Positions 52,373 through 62,278 of a stretch of DNA of 64,000 nucleotides are shown in pieces. The stretch comes from Ectopseudomonas composti. GTDB taxonomy: Bacteria > Pseudomonadota > Gammaproteobacteria > Pseudomonadales > Pseudomonadaceae. The DNA is taken from contig NZ_LSSW01000032.1 of NCBI RefSeq assembly GCF_001567565.1, positions 62,001 through 126,000 of the forward strand, in the 5' to 3' direction. Every line of letters starts with the position of its first letter. Within the stretch, counting starts at the first letter, position 1. A program made the translations under genes and the position numbers. A model generated the notes under the pieces. The model searched no databases. It was not told where the DNA came from and saw only the letters and a list, made by a program, of their open reading frames with translations.

Positions 52373-52891
52373 TCAGTCCTCGGCGCGCAGATTCAGCTCC
52401 ACCATCAGATCATCGGCCAGGGTTTCCAGACGCGCCTGCAGCTGCTCCAGGGCCAAGGTCTCCGGCACGGCCAGCAGCGCTTCGGCGGTGAACAGCAACT
52501 CGCCGCTCATCGGCGCTGGTGACACCTCGGTGAGCAGGCTCTCCAGGTTGACGCCCTGCTCTGCCAGCACACGGGTGATGTCACGAACGATGCCCGGCCG
52601 ATCATTACCCACCAGCTCCAGGCGAATCGCGGTGAAGCGCCCACCCGGCTCACTGCCACTGGCCGCCAGCTGCACACGAATGCCCTGCGCGCTGAGGGCT
52701 TCGAGTTCCTTGATCAGGCCGCCATGGGCCTCGGCCGGCACATCCACTCGCACGATCCCGGCGAACTGCCCGGCCATGCGCGCCATGCGACTCTCCAGCC
52801 AGTTGCCGCCATGATTCGCGACACAGCCGGCCAGACGCTCGACCAGGCCGGCTTGGTCCTCGGCAATCACCGTCAGTACCAGATGATCCAT
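52373..52891 (-). CDS. GcvR-like double-ACT-domain regulator
   Basis: 172 aa of two ACT domains (about 1-80 and 90-170): VLTVIAEDQAGLVERLAGCV and LVGNDRPGIVRDITRVLAEQG. This is the architecture of the glycine cleavage repressor GcvR, which in E. coli acts by binding GcvA. The target here is not shown by context. A 34-bp gap separates it from the acetyltransferase upstream. Confidence 0.88.
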   Translation of the reverse strand: MDHLVLTVIAEDQAGLVERLAGCVANHGGNWLESRMARMAGQFAGIVRVDVPAEAHGGLIKELEALSAQGIRVQLAASGSEPGGRFTAIRLELVGNDRPGIVRDITRVLAEQGVNLESLLTEVSPAPMSGELLFTAEALLAVPETLALEQLQARLETLADDLMVELNLRAED

Positions 52892-52925
52892 GTACTACCT
52901 CACTCGTTCACAGGGTTCGAAAAGG

Positions 52926-53375
52926 TCAGCCGCGTAGCGACAACCAATAGGTGAAGAACTGTTCGTCACGCACGTAACCAAGTCGCTCATAAAGGCTCTG
53001 GCCGGCCAGGTTGGTTTTCGCCGTTTCCAGCTGCAGACCGCAGGCGCCGGCCGCCTCGGCAAACGCGCGAGCGGCATTCATTAGCGCCTCGCCAATGCCT
53101 GAGCGGCGCGCGTTTTCGTCGACATACAGATCACTGAGCAGCCAAGCCGGTTCCAGCGCCAACGACGACTGAAACGGATAGAGCTGCACGAACCCCTGGG
53201 CGGCGCCCTGCTCGTCTCGGGCGATGAACAGCTGCGAATCCCCGCGCTGCAGGCGTTGCTCGAGGAAGGCGGCAATGTCCGCCTCGTCCCTCGGCACCTG
53301 ATAGAAACGCAGATAGCCGGCGAACAGACGAGTGAGATCAGCGAGGTCGGCAGCAACAACAGCGGATACCGGCAT
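52926..53375 (-). CDS. GNAT-family N-acetyltransferase
   Basis: 149 aa from the ATG at 53375 (MPVSAVVAAD), GGAG upstream. Acetyl-CoA loop RRSGIGEAL preceded by LSDLYVDENA; C-terminal SLYERLGYV is typical. Substrate unknown. Probably co-transcribed with the ACT protein. An in-frame start at 53456 is not supported. Confidence 0.88.
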   Translation of the reverse strand: MPVSAVVAADLADLTRLFAGYLRFYQVPRDEADIAAFLEQRLQRGDSQLFIARDEQGAAQGFVQLYPFQSSLALEPAWLLSDLYVDENARRSGIGEALMNAARAFAEAAGACGLQLETAKTNLAGQSLYERLGYVRDEQFFTYWLSLRG

Positions 53376-53603
53376 GACAGGCTCCAGGATGGCTGAAAGG
53401 CAGTATAGGCGAGGCGGCGTAGGCCATATCGCGGCGTTTGTCAGCAGCCAAATCAATTAATCGTGTACGTTTTTACGTATTTTATGGAACAATAGCGAAC
53501 TTTTTTGAACACACAGCGTGCTTTATGTGACCGCAAATAGTCTTTTGGTCGCAGACTGACGCAACCCCGCTGCATTTCCCCAGGATCTTGATGTAGTATG
53601 CCG

Positions 53604-53641
53604 CGCTTTGGACTACAAGACGGAAAACCCGTCCCAAAGCG
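53604..53641 (+). promoter_or_regulatory. Leader hairpin upstream of glcB
   Basis: Outer stem CGCTTTGG (53604-53611)/CCAAAGCG (53634-53641) and inner stem GACGG (53619-53623)/CCGTC (53629-53633) with a 7-base bulge and an AAAAC loop. It ends 36 bp before the glcB ATG with no U-run, so it is a leader structure rather than a terminator. Remaining 53376-53603 is A/T-richer and presumably holds the promoter. Confidence 0.6.
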
Positions 53642-53677
53642 GCTATTGAGTAGAGCTCAGAGAGAGTGAGGCAAGTG

Positions 53678-55855
53678 ATGACTGAACGCGTTCAAGTCGG
53701 CGGCCTGCAGGTCGCCAAAGCCCTGTACGACTTCGTGAACAACGAAGCCATTCCCGGTACCGGCCTCGCTGCCGACAAGTTCTGGGCCGGTGCCGCTGCG
53801 GTCATCAAGGACCTGGCACCGAAGAACCGTGCCCTGCTGGCCAAGCGCGACGAGCTGCAGGCGCAGATCGATGCCTGGCACCAGGCGCGCAAGGGTCAGG
53901 CTCATGACGCGGCTGCCTACAAAGCCTTCCTGCAAGAGATCGGTTATCTGCTGCCGGAGCCGCAGGACTTCCAGGCCACCACCGCCAACGTGGACGAAGA
54001 GATCGCCCGCCTGGCCGGCCCGCAGCTGGTGGTGCCGGTGATGAACGCGCGCTTCGCTCTGAACGCTTCCAACGCCCGCTGGGGCTCGCTGTACGACGCG
54101 CTGTACGGCACCGACGTGATCAGCGAAGAGGGTGGCGCCGAGAAGGGCAAGGGCTACAACAAGGTACGTGGCGACAAGGTCATCGCCTTCGCCCGCGCCT
54201 TCCTCGACGAAGCCGCGCCGCTGGCTGCCGGCTCGCACGTCGACTCTACCGGCTATGCCATCGTCGACGGCCGCCTGGTCATCGCCCTCAAGGGTGGCAG
54301 CAACAGCGGCCTGCTTGACGACGCGCAACTGGTCGGCTTCCAGGGCGAGGCCAATGCGCCGATCGCCGTGCTGCTCAAGCACAACGGCCTGCACTTCGAG
54401 ATTCAGATCGACGCCTCCAGTCCCATCGGCAGCACCGACGCCGCTGGCGTGAAGGACGTGCTGATGGAAGCCGCGCTGACCACCATCATGGACTGCGAAG
54501 ACTCCGTCGCCGCCGTCGATGCCGACGACAAGGTCGTGGTCTACAAGAACTGGCTGGGCCTGATGAAAGGCGACCTGGCCGAGCAAGTGTCCAAGGGCGG
54601 CCAGACCTTCACCCGCACCATGAACCCGGATCGCGTCTACACCCGCCCGGACGGCTCCGAGCTGACCCTGCACGGCCGTAGCCTGCTGTTCATCCGTAAC
54701 GTCGGCCACCTGATGACCAACCCGGCCATCCTCGACGCCGAAGGCAACGAGATTTCCGAGGGTATCCAGGACGCGTTGTTCACCAGCCTGATCGCGGTGC
54801 ACAACCTTAACGGCAACACCAGCCGCAAGAACACCCGCACTGGCAGCGTCTACATCGTCAAGCCGAAGATGCACGGCCCGGAAGAAGTCGCCTTCACCAG
54901 CGAAATCTTCGCCCGCGTCGAGGATGTGCTGGGCCTGGCCCGCAACACCCTGAAAGTCGGCATCATGGACGAAGAGCGCCGCACCACCGTCAACCTCAAG
55001 GCGTGCATCAAGGCCGCCAGCGAGCGCGTGGTGTTCATCAACACCGGCTTCCTCGACCGCACCGGTGACGAGATCCACACCTCCATGGAAGCCGGCGCAG
55101 TGGTGCGCAAGGCCGCCATGAAGAGCGAAGCCTGGATCGGCGCCTACGAGAACAACAACGTCGACGTCGGCCTGGCTACCGGCCTGCAGGGCCGCGCGCA
55201 GATCGGCAAGGGCATGTGGGCCATGCCCGACCTGATGGCCGCCATGCTCGAGCAGAAGATCGCCCACCCGCTGTCCGGCGCCAACACCGCCTGGGTACCG
55301 TCGCCGACCGCCGCCACCCTGCACGCCCTGCACTACCACAAGGTCGACGTGTTCGCCCGTCAGGCCGAACTGGCCAAGCGCACCCCGGCTTCGGTGGACG
55401 ACATCCTGACCATTCCGCTGGCCAAGGACACCAACTGGAGCGAAGAGGAAATCCGCAACGAGCTGGACAACAACTCGCAAGGCATCCTCGGCTACGTGGT
55501 GCGCTGGATCGACCAGGGCGTCGGCTGCTCCAAGGTGCCGGACATCAACGATGTCGGCCTGATGGAAGACCGCGCCACCCTGCGCATCTCCAGCCAGCTG
55601 CTGGCCAACTGGCTGCGCCACGGCATCGTCAGCGAAGCGCAGGTGGTCGAAAGCCTCAAGCGCATGGCGCCGGTGGTGGATCGTCAGAACGCCGGCGATG
55701 CACTGTACCGCCCGATGGCCCCGGACTTCGACAGCAACGTCGCCTTCCAGGCCGCGCTGGAACTGGTGGTCGAAGGCAGCAAGCAGCCCAACGGCTACAC
55801 CGAGCCGGTGCTGCACCGCCGCCGCCGCGAGTTCAAAGCCAAGAACGGCCTGTAA
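53678..55855 (+). CDS. glcB: Malate synthase G
   Basis: 725 aa, the monomeric G isoform (about 720-725). Joins glyoxylate and acetyl-CoA to malate, second step of the glyoxylate shunt and of glycolate use. Typical stretches are DCEDSVAAVDADDK, RSLLFIRNVGHLM, GIMDEERRTT and DRTGDEIHTSMEAG. The ATG at 53678 has GAGG in place; an in-frame GTG at 53666 is less likely. Single-gene unit with a leader hairpin and a strong terminator. No glc or icl genes adjoin. Confidence 0.97.
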   Translation: MTERVQVGGLQVAKALYDFVNNEAIPGTGLAADKFWAGAAAVIKDLAPKNRALLAKRDELQAQIDAWHQARKGQAHDAAAYKAFLQEIGYLLPEPQDFQATTANVDEEIARLAGPQLVVPVMNARFALNASNARWGSLYDALYGTDVISEEGGAEKGKGYNKVRGDKVIAFARAFLDEAAPLAAGSHVDSTGYAIVDGRLVIALKGGSNSGLLDDAQLVGFQGEANAPIAVLLKHNGLHFEIQIDASSPIGSTDAAGVKDVLMEAALTTIMDCEDSVAAVDADDKVVVYKNWLGLMKGDLAEQVSKGGQTFTRTMNPDRVYTRPDGSELTLHGRSLLFIRNVGHLMTNPAILDAEGNEISEGIQDALFTSLIAVHNLNGNTSRKNTRTGSVYIVKPKMHGPEEVAFTSEIFARVEDVLGLARNTLKVGIMDEERRTTVNLKACIKAASERVVFINTGFLDRTGDEIHTSMEAGAVVRKAAMKSEAWIGAYENNNVDVGLATGLQGRAQIGKGMWAMPDLMAAMLEQKIAHPLSGANTAWVPSPTAATLHALHYHKVDVFARQAELAKRTPASVDDILTIPLAKDTNWSEEEIRNELDNNSQGILGYVVRWIDQGVGCSKVPDINDVGLMEDRATLRISSQLLANWLRHGIVSEAQVVESLKRMAPVVDRQNAGDALYRPMAPDFDSNVAFQAALELVVEGSKQPNGYTEPVLHRRRREFKAKNGL

Positions 55856-55865
55856 CTCGCCAATG

Positions 55866-55894
55866 AAAAAACCGCCTCATCGAGGCGGTTTTTT
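55866..55894 (+). terminator. Terminator of glcB, bidirectional
   Basis: AAAAAACCGCCTC and GAGGCGGTTTTTT around ATC, with U-runs in both directions, so it also serves the convergent sulfatase gene. Confidence 0.92.
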
Positions 55895-55911
55895 ATGCCC
55901 GGCGCCTGCCC

Positions 55912-57975
55912 TCAGTGGCTGCCCGCGGCCTGCCGCGCATGCGCGCCCGTGGTGTTGTTGATCAGGCTGTCGGTGGCGGTCTGCTCGAATGCCGAGAGCT
56001 TGTGCTCCAGCCCGCTGCGCAGTTGCGCGTCATCGATCACCTCGCCGCCGGCATCGCGCCCCAGCCAGTAACGGTACAGATGCGCGTCGCGATCACGCGG
56101 CTTGACCAGGATGTGCTCGCCACTGACCAGGGCCACGGTCGGATCGCTGCCCGACGGTTTGATCACCGCCACACCGGCATCGTCTTGCGGCAGGCTGAGC
56201 AGGTCACGGCCCCAGCATTGCTGCTGGGTCGGCTCGCCCAGACGACCCATGATGGTCGGCACCACGTCGATCTGACTGCCGACGATATCGCGGCTGTTGC
56301 CGAAGGTTTCCTGCACGCCGGGACCGATCATCAACAGCGGAATGCTGAAACGCGACAGGTCCATCTCGGTGATCTGCTCGTCGTTGCCGAAGCCATGGTC
56401 ACCCAGAATCACGAACAGGGTGTCCTTGAAGTAGGGCTCCTGGCGCGCCTTGGCGAAGAACTGGCCGAGCGCCCAGTCGGCGTAGCGCATGGCGGTCAGG
56501 TGCTCGTCCAGCGAGCCGTGGCCGGTGACGCGCTCCACCGGCAGGTTCTCCGGCAGCGCATAGGGCGTGTGGTTGGACAGGGTCTGCAGTAGCGCATAGA
56601 AGGGCTTGCCCTGCTTGTCCAGGCTGGCCAGTTCGGTGGCCGCGCGGTCGAACATGTCCTGATCGGACACGCCCCAGGTCGGGTCGATGAACACCGGGTC
56701 GACGAAGTCCTCACGGCCGACGAAGTTGCGCATGCCCTGGTTGGCGAAGAAGCCCGACTGGTTGTCCCAGGCGAAACTGCCGTTGTAGACGTAGACGTCA
56801 TCGTAGCCACGGGCGCTGAGTTGCTGCGGCAGCCCGGAGAACTGGTGGCCGCCCTCGGGCATGCGCATCAGGTACTCGAACCCTGGCAGGTTGGGGAAGC
56901 AGGCCATGGTGGCGAACATGCCCTGGTGGGTATGGGTGCCGTTGGAGAAGACGTGCTGGAACAGCAGGCCCTGCTTGGCCAGGGCGTCGAAGTTGGGGGT
57001 GATGCCGTCGGCATTGCCCATCGCGCCGATGTAGCGGCCGGCCATGCTCTCCATGAGGATCACCACCACGTTGCGCACCTGCGGCAGGCGCCCGGCGGCC
57101 GGTGGCGTGGTGATACGGCGGATCGCCGCCTGGTCGGCGTCGATCAGGCGGTCGTTCGGTGTCAGCAGCAGCGTGCGCGTCGCCTGCAGCGCCTCGGCAT
57201 CCGGCAGCGTTGCCTTCCAGCGGTTGTCGCCCTGGTCGGAGAAGAAGTAGCTGGCGGCGCTTACCAGAGTCAGGGTGCCATTGAGACCGAGGTGGTTGGC
57301 GAACATCGACTCGGTGGTATAGGCATCGCCCCAGCGCAGCGGCGGGCCGGAGCGCAAGGTGCCACGCGCCGCCACCACGCTGACCAGCAGCACCACCACG
57401 AACACCGCGGTACGTGCCGGCCAGTGCGGTGCCTGCGCATTGCCCTTGGCCCGCGTGGCGCGCTCGATGCGGCGGAACAGCCAGGCCAGCAGCGCCGTGG
57501 CCAATGCCCAGGCCAGAAGCAGGCGCAGCACCGGAAAACCATTCCAGATCATGCTCGACACCGTGCCCAGGTCTTCCTGCATGTACTGGAACACCAGGCT
57601 GTTCAGGCGCTGGTGGAATTCACGATAGAAGTTCAGCTCGGCCACGGCGAAGAACAGGCAGAGACTGGTGGCAACCGTCAGCCAGGCCACATGCAGGCGC
57701 CGCGCGCGCATCGCCGTGACGCTGAGCAGTGACAGCGTCAGAGGAATGCACAGGTAGACGATCAGACGCAGGTCGAAGCGCGCGCCGTTGAAGAAGGCCT
57801 CGACGAAGGTACTGGTCGGCGTGTTGGCGATCAGCGCGTGGTTGTAGGCCAGCAGCCCCAGGCGGGCCAGGGCGAACAGCAGCAGCATGCACAGTGCGCT
57901 GCCGAGGATGAAAGCCAGGTGACTAGCAACACTGACCTGCGCCGCCTTGCGGGCGGCTGGTACGGATGACTGCAT
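55912..57975 (-). CDS. LTA synthase-like membrane sulfatase-fold enzyme
   Basis: 687 aa. Five N-terminal membrane helices (to about 215) and a periplasmic sulfatase/alkaline phosphatase-fold domain. The catalytic threonine lies in FSNGTHTHQGMFATMACFP, and the metal-site histidine and aspartate in LFVILGDHGFGND. Gram-negative relatives transfer phosphoglycerol to periplasmic glucans (OpgB-like) or phosphoethanolamine. Which acceptor is used cannot be told. Divergent from the DUF294 gene and convergent with glcB. Confidence 0.9.
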   Translation of the reverse strand: MQSSVPAARKAAQVSVASHLAFILGSALCMLLLFALARLGLLAYNHALIANTPTSTFVEAFFNGARFDLRLIVYLCIPLTLSLLSVTAMRARRLHVAWLTVATSLCLFFAVAELNFYREFHQRLNSLVFQYMQEDLGTVSSMIWNGFPVLRLLLAWALATALLAWLFRRIERATRAKGNAQAPHWPARTAVFVVVLLVSVVAARGTLRSGPPLRWGDAYTTESMFANHLGLNGTLTLVSAASYFFSDQGDNRWKATLPDAEALQATRTLLLTPNDRLIDADQAAIRRITTPPAAGRLPQVRNVVVILMESMAGRYIGAMGNADGITPNFDALAKQGLLFQHVFSNGTHTHQGMFATMACFPNLPGFEYLMRMPEGGHQFSGLPQQLSARGYDDVYVYNGSFAWDNQSGFFANQGMRNFVGREDFVDPVFIDPTWGVSDQDMFDRAATELASLDKQGKPFYALLQTLSNHTPYALPENLPVERVTGHGSLDEHLTAMRYADWALGQFFAKARQEPYFKDTLFVILGDHGFGNDEQITEMDLSRFSIPLLMIGPGVQETFGNSRDIVGSQIDVVPTIMGRLGEPTQQQCWGRDLLSLPQDDAGVAVIKPSGSDPTVALVSGEHILVKPRDRDAHLYRYWLGRDAGGEVIDDAQLRSGLEHKLSAFEQTATDSLINNTTGAHARQAAGSH

Positions 57976-58140
57976 GGATATGCCTTGCTCTTTACGAAAT
58001 AGGAGGGCCGGAGCAGTCTGCCTGGGTACAGGTCAAAATTTCGTCAAATGTCCGTTCCATGCACCCTACTTAGGTGCAATGGGCAACGCGGCCAGCCACA
58101 GACACACTGACAATATCCCGAAACTGCGAGGCGCAAGCCC

Positions 58141-60072
58141 ATGAGCAAGGCCGACGCGATGGCCGACGCGGGCAAGACTGCGGTGCTTCAGAACATCCAC
58201 GGCACCATGGAGTTCCTGCAGAAGTTCCCGCCTTTCAACCAGATGGACACCGCTCACCTGGCGTTTCTGGTCGAGCACTGTCAGCTGCGTTTCTATGCCG
58301 AGGGCGACTCGATCATCAAGCCCAGCGATGGCCCGGTCGAGCATTTCTACATCGTCAAACAGGGCCGCGTGCACGGCGAACGCCCGCACAGCGCGAGGCG
58401 CGGCACCGAGACCACCTTCGAGATCACCGCCGGCGAGTGTTTCCCCTTGGCCGCGCTGATCGGCGAGCGCGCCACGCGCACCGAACACCTGGCCGCCGAA
58501 GACACCTTCTGCCTGCTGCTGAGCAAGCTCGCCTTCGTCAAGCTGTTCGCCGTCTCCAACCCACTGCGTGACTTCGCCCTGCGCGGGGTCAGCAGCCTGC
58601 TCGATCAAGTCAACCAGCAGGTGCAGCTACGCGCGGTGGAAACCCTCGGCGCGCAATACTCGCTGGATACCCGCCTGGGCGAACTGGCCATGCGCCAACC
58701 TGTTGGCTGTGCACCGGACACGCCGGTGCGTGACGCCGTGCGGCTGATGCACGAACAGCATGTCGGCAGCATCGCGGTACTCGATGCGGCCGACAAACCG
58801 CTGGGTATCTTCACCTTGCGCGACCTGCGCCGGGTGGTGGCCGATGGTATCGACCTGACCCAGCCGATCGACAACCTGATGACGCGCAACCCCTTCCATC
58901 TGCCACCGGATGCCAGCGCCTTCGACGCCGCCATCGCCATGACCGAGCGGCATATCGCCCACGTCTGCCTGGTGCAGAACGAGAAGCTCTGCGGGGTGAT
59001 TTCCGAGCGCGACCTGTTCAGCCTGCAGCGCGTCGACCTGGTGCACCTGGCGCGTACCATTCGCCACGCCGGCAAGGTCGAGACCCTGGCCGGGCTGCGC
59101 AGCGACATCCGTCTGCTGGTCGATCGCATGCTCGCCCACGGTGCCAGCTCGACGCAGATCACCCATATCGTCACCCTGCTCAACGACCACACAGTATCCC
59201 GGGTGATCGAGCTGACGCTCGAGCAACTGGGCGATCCGGGCATCCCCTTCACCTGGCTGTGCTTCGGCAGCGAAGGCCGCCGCGAACAGACCCTGCACAC
59301 CGACCAGGACAACGGCATTCTCTTCGAGGCCGCGAACGCTAGCGAAGCCGCCGCCATCCGCGAGCGCCTGCTGCCAATTGCCCGCGAGATCAACCAGCGC
59401 CTGGCGCAGTGCGGCTTCACCCTGTGCAAGGGCAACATCATGGCCGGCAACCCCGAGCTGTGCCTGTCGCGTCAGGAATGGTCGCGGCGCTTCGCCGGTT
59501 TCGTGCTCGAAGCGACCCCAGAGAACCTGCTGGGCTCGTCGATCTACTTCGACCTGCGCACCATCTGGGGCCCTCACGAAGGCTGCGAGCAACTGCGCGA
59601 AGAGCTGCTTGGCCGGGTTGCCAGCAACAGCCTGTTCCAGAAGATGCTGGCCGAGAACGCCTTGCGTCAGCGACCACCGGTCGGGCGTTTCCGCGATTTC
59701 GTGGTGGCGCGCTCCGGCGCCGACAAGGACACCCTCGACCTCAAGGTGCAAGGCCTGACGCCTTTCGTCGATGGCGCGCGCCTGCTGGCACTGGCCAATG
59801 GCGTCCGCGCCGTCGGCACCCTCGAACGCCTGCGCGCACTGATCGGCAAAGGCGTGATCGATGCGCTGGATGGCGCCGCCTACGAAGAGGCCTACCATTT
59901 CATTCAGCAGACGCGCATGCAGCAACATCAGTTGCAGGCACGCGATGAGCTGCCCTACTCCAATCGGGTCGATCCCGACCACCTCAACCACCTGGACCGG
60001 CGTATCCTGCGCGAGTCGTTCCGCCAGGCGCAGCGCCTGCAGAGCAGCCTGGCCATGAGGTATCAGCTATGA
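58141..60072 (+). CDS. cNMP-binding/CBS/DUF294 nucleotidyltransferase-like protein
   Basis: 643 aa. Order: cyclic-nucleotide-binding domain (about 25-140), two CBS motifs (about 175-295), DUF294 nucleotidyltransferase-like domain with GSEGRREQTLHTDQDN at about 378-393, and DUF294 C-terminal helical domain (to 643). GSEGRREQT.xTDQDN resembles the GlnD-like catalytic pattern, so UMP- or AMP-transfer to a protein is possible; no target is known. The stop overlaps the exonuclease start (ATGA). The same pair is near actP in P. aeruginosa (PA3232-PA3234). Confidence 0.9.
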   Translation: MSKADAMADAGKTAVLQNIHGTMEFLQKFPPFNQMDTAHLAFLVEHCQLRFYAEGDSIIKPSDGPVEHFYIVKQGRVHGERPHSARRGTETTFEITAGECFPLAALIGERATRTEHLAAEDTFCLLLSKLAFVKLFAVSNPLRDFALRGVSSLLDQVNQQVQLRAVETLGAQYSLDTRLGELAMRQPVGCAPDTPVRDAVRLMHEQHVGSIAVLDAADKPLGIFTLRDLRRVVADGIDLTQPIDNLMTRNPFHLPPDASAFDAAIAMTERHIAHVCLVQNEKLCGVISERDLFSLQRVDLVHLARTIRHAGKVETLAGLRSDIRLLVDRMLAHGASSTQITHIVTLLNDHTVSRVIELTLEQLGDPGIPFTWLCFGSEGRREQTLHTDQDNGILFEAANASEAAAIRERLLPIAREINQRLAQCGFTLCKGNIMAGNPELCLSRQEWSRRFAGFVLEATPENLLGSSIYFDLRTIWGPHEGCEQLREELLGRVASNSLFQKMLAENALRQRPPVGRFRDFVVARSGADKDTLDLKVQGLTPFVDGARLLALANGVRAVGTLERLRALIGKGVIDALDGAAYEEAYHFIQQTRMQQHQLQARDELPYSNRVDPDHLNHLDRRILRESFRQAQRLQSSLAMRYQL

Positions 60073-60770
60073 GCAAGTTCACCTGGTTCAGCGGCCGCGG
60101 CCCGGCCCTGACCCAGCAGCAGTTGCAGCGCCGCCAGGCGCTGAGCGCCCCGGCAGCGTTCGACGAGCGCCCGCTGCATCAACAGCGCTTCGTCGTCCTC
60201 GACCTGGAAACCACCGGCCTGAACATGCGCCGCGATCAGGTGCTGGCCATCGGCGCGGTGGTGATCGACAACGGCGCCATCGACTTCGCCGAACAGTTCG
60301 AATGCACCCTGTGCCGTGCCGATCACCAGGCCAGCGCCAGCACCCTGATTCACGGCATCGCCCCCAGCGCAGTGGCGCGTGGCGTCGACCCGGCCGAGGC
60401 CTTGCTGGATTTCATGGAGTTCGTCGGCAGCAGCCCGCTGCTGGCCTTCCATGCCGGCTTCGACCAGCGCATGCTGGCCCGCGCCCTAAAGCAGAGCCTG
60501 GGTTATCGCCTGCAGCATCACTTCTTCGACGTCGCCGAAATCGCCCCCCTGCTCTGCCCACAGGCACGTGTGCGGCGGGGCGGGCTGGATGAGTGGATCG
60601 CCGAGTTCGGCCTGCAGGTGCACCAGCGCCATCATGCCAGCGCCGATGCCCTGGTCACCGCCGAACTGACGCTGATGCTGATGAGCAAGGCGCGCCGCCA
60701 GGGCATCGACAGCCTCGGCGAGCTGGAGCGTCAGCTGGCCAGCCGGCGCCGCCGCCAGCACGCCATGTGA
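60069..60770 (+). CDS. DEDDh 3'-5' exonuclease (DnaQ-like)
   Basis: 233 aa. Exo I DLETTG, Exo II FHAGFDQRML and Exo III HQRHHASADA with the DEDDh residues visible. It could be a DNA or RNA exonuclease, or trim small nucleotides. Translationally coupled to the upstream DUF294 protein, which suggests a joint role. Confidence 0.9.
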   Translation: MSKFTWFSGRGPALTQQQLQRRQALSAPAAFDERPLHQQRFVVLDLETTGLNMRRDQVLAIGAVVIDNGAIDFAEQFECTLCRADHQASASTLIHGIAPSAVARGVDPAEALLDFMEFVGSSPLLAFHAGFDQRMLARALKQSLGYRLQHHFFDVAEIAPLLCPQARVRRGGLDEWIAEFGLQVHQRHHASADALVTAELTLMLMSKARRQGIDSLGELERQLASRRRRQHAM

Positions 60771-60818
60771 GCAGGCGTCCCTGATGGATGGGTGAAGCAT
60801 CATCCGCCCTACCGAAGC

Positions 60819-62126
60819 CTACAGATCACGCATCAGCAAACCGTACTCCGGCGACACATCCGCCGGCAGCGGCAGGTACAGGACGTGGCCGTCACCCGGC
60901 GCCACCTGTTGCGCCTGGCCCCGGGCGTTCTGCAGTTGCCCCAGGGTGAAGCGCAGGTTGCCTTGCGGGGTCATCAGCTCCAGGCCGTCGCCAACGGCGA
61001 AGCGATTCTTCACCCGCACCTCGACCTGCTCGCCACGGCGCTCGCCGGTCAGCTCGCCGACGAACTGCTGGCGCTCCGCAAGCGAGCTGCCGCGCTCGTA
61101 GTTCTGGTATTCGTCATGCACATGGCGGCGCAGAAAACCCTCGGTGTAGCCACGGTGAGCCAGTGATTCGAGGCTGCCCAACAGACTCGCATCGAAGGGT
61201 TTGCCGGCCAGCGCGTCATCGATGGCGCGGCGATAGACCTGCGCGGTGCGCGCCACGTAGAAATGACTCTTGGTGCGCCCCTCGATCTTCAGCGAGTGCA
61301 CGCCCATGCGCACCAGGCGCTCGACATGCTGCACCGCACGCAGGTCCTTGGAGTTCATGATGTAGGTACCGTGCTCGTCCTCAAAGGCCGCCATTTCCTC
61401 ACCCGGACGCCCTGCCTCTTCGAGGACGAATGCCTGAGTCGTCGGCGCGACCTGACCGAGAGTCGGATCGACCAGGCGCACGATCTGGCCCAGTTCGTTC
61501 TCGGCAGCCGGTGTCGCCTGGTACTGCCAGCGACAAGCATTGGTACAGGTGCCCTGGTTCGGGTCGCGGCGATTGATGTAGCCCGACAGCAGACAGCGCC
61601 CGGAATAGGCCATGCACAGCGCGCCGTGGACGAACACCTCCAGCTCCATGCCCGGCACCTGGGCACGAACTTCCTCGATCTCCTCCAACGACAGCTCGCG
61701 CGACAGGATCACCCGCGTCAGCCCCTGGCGCCGCCAGAACTCGACACTGGCCCAGTTCACCGCATTGGCCTGCACCGACAGGTGAATCGGCATGTCAGGG
61801 AAATGTTCGCGCACCAGCATGATCAGCCCCGGGTCGGACATGATCAGCGCGTCCGGGGCCATCTCGATCACCGGCGCCAGGTCCTTGAGAAAGGTCTTCA
61901 GCTTGGCGTTGTGCGGGGCGATGTTGACCACCACGTAGAACTGCTTGCCCTGCGCGTGGGCCTCGCCGATACCGAGGGCCAGGTTGGCATGGTCGAACTC
62001 GTTGTTGCGCACGCGCAGGCTGTAACGCGGCTGCCCGGCATACACCGCATCGGCGCCGTAGGCGAAGGCGTAGCGCATGTTCTTCAGGGTGCCGGCCGGC
62101 GACAGCAGTTCGGGAAAACGGGGCAT
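60819..62126 (-). CDS. trhP: tRNA 5-hydroxyuridine-forming U32 protein TrhP (YegQ)
   Basis: 435 aa peptidase-U32-family protein. ELLSPAGTLKNMRYAFAYGA opens it, and the cysteine set in SGRCLLSGYINRRDPNQGTC and NACRWQY fits the iron-sulphur site of the family. In E. coli TrhP works with prephenate in the first step of (c)mo5U formation at wobble uridine 34. Full length. Confidence 0.9.
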   Translation of the reverse strand: MPRFPELLSPAGTLKNMRYAFAYGADAVYAGQPRYSLRVRNNEFDHANLALGIGEAHAQGKQFYVVVNIAPHNAKLKTFLKDLAPVIEMAPDALIMSDPGLIMLVREHFPDMPIHLSVQANAVNWASVEFWRRQGLTRVILSRELSLEEIEEVRAQVPGMELEVFVHGALCMAYSGRCLLSGYINRRDPNQGTCTNACRWQYQATPAAENELGQIVRLVDPTLGQVAPTTQAFVLEEAGRPGEEMAAFEDEHGTYIMNSKDLRAVQHVERLVRMGVHSLKIEGRTKSHFYVARTAQVYRRAIDDALAGKPFDASLLGSLESLAHRGYTEGFLRRHVHDEYQNYERGSSLAERQQFVGELTGERRGEQVEVRVKNRFAVGDGLELMTPQGNLRFTLGQLQNARGQAQQVAPGDGHVLYLPLPADVSPEYGLLMRDL

Positions 62127-62278
62127 GACCGCACGCTCGAAAAATCAGGGGCTGGCGATTCTATGCAGGTGGCGGGGGTGGGTATTGATCTGCGTCTATG
62201 AGGCGCCAAAAACGCCCTGGACGGGCAATGGTGCGCCAGGCGCACCATTGTTCCAGCACTCAGCGTGAGGGCTGCCGG

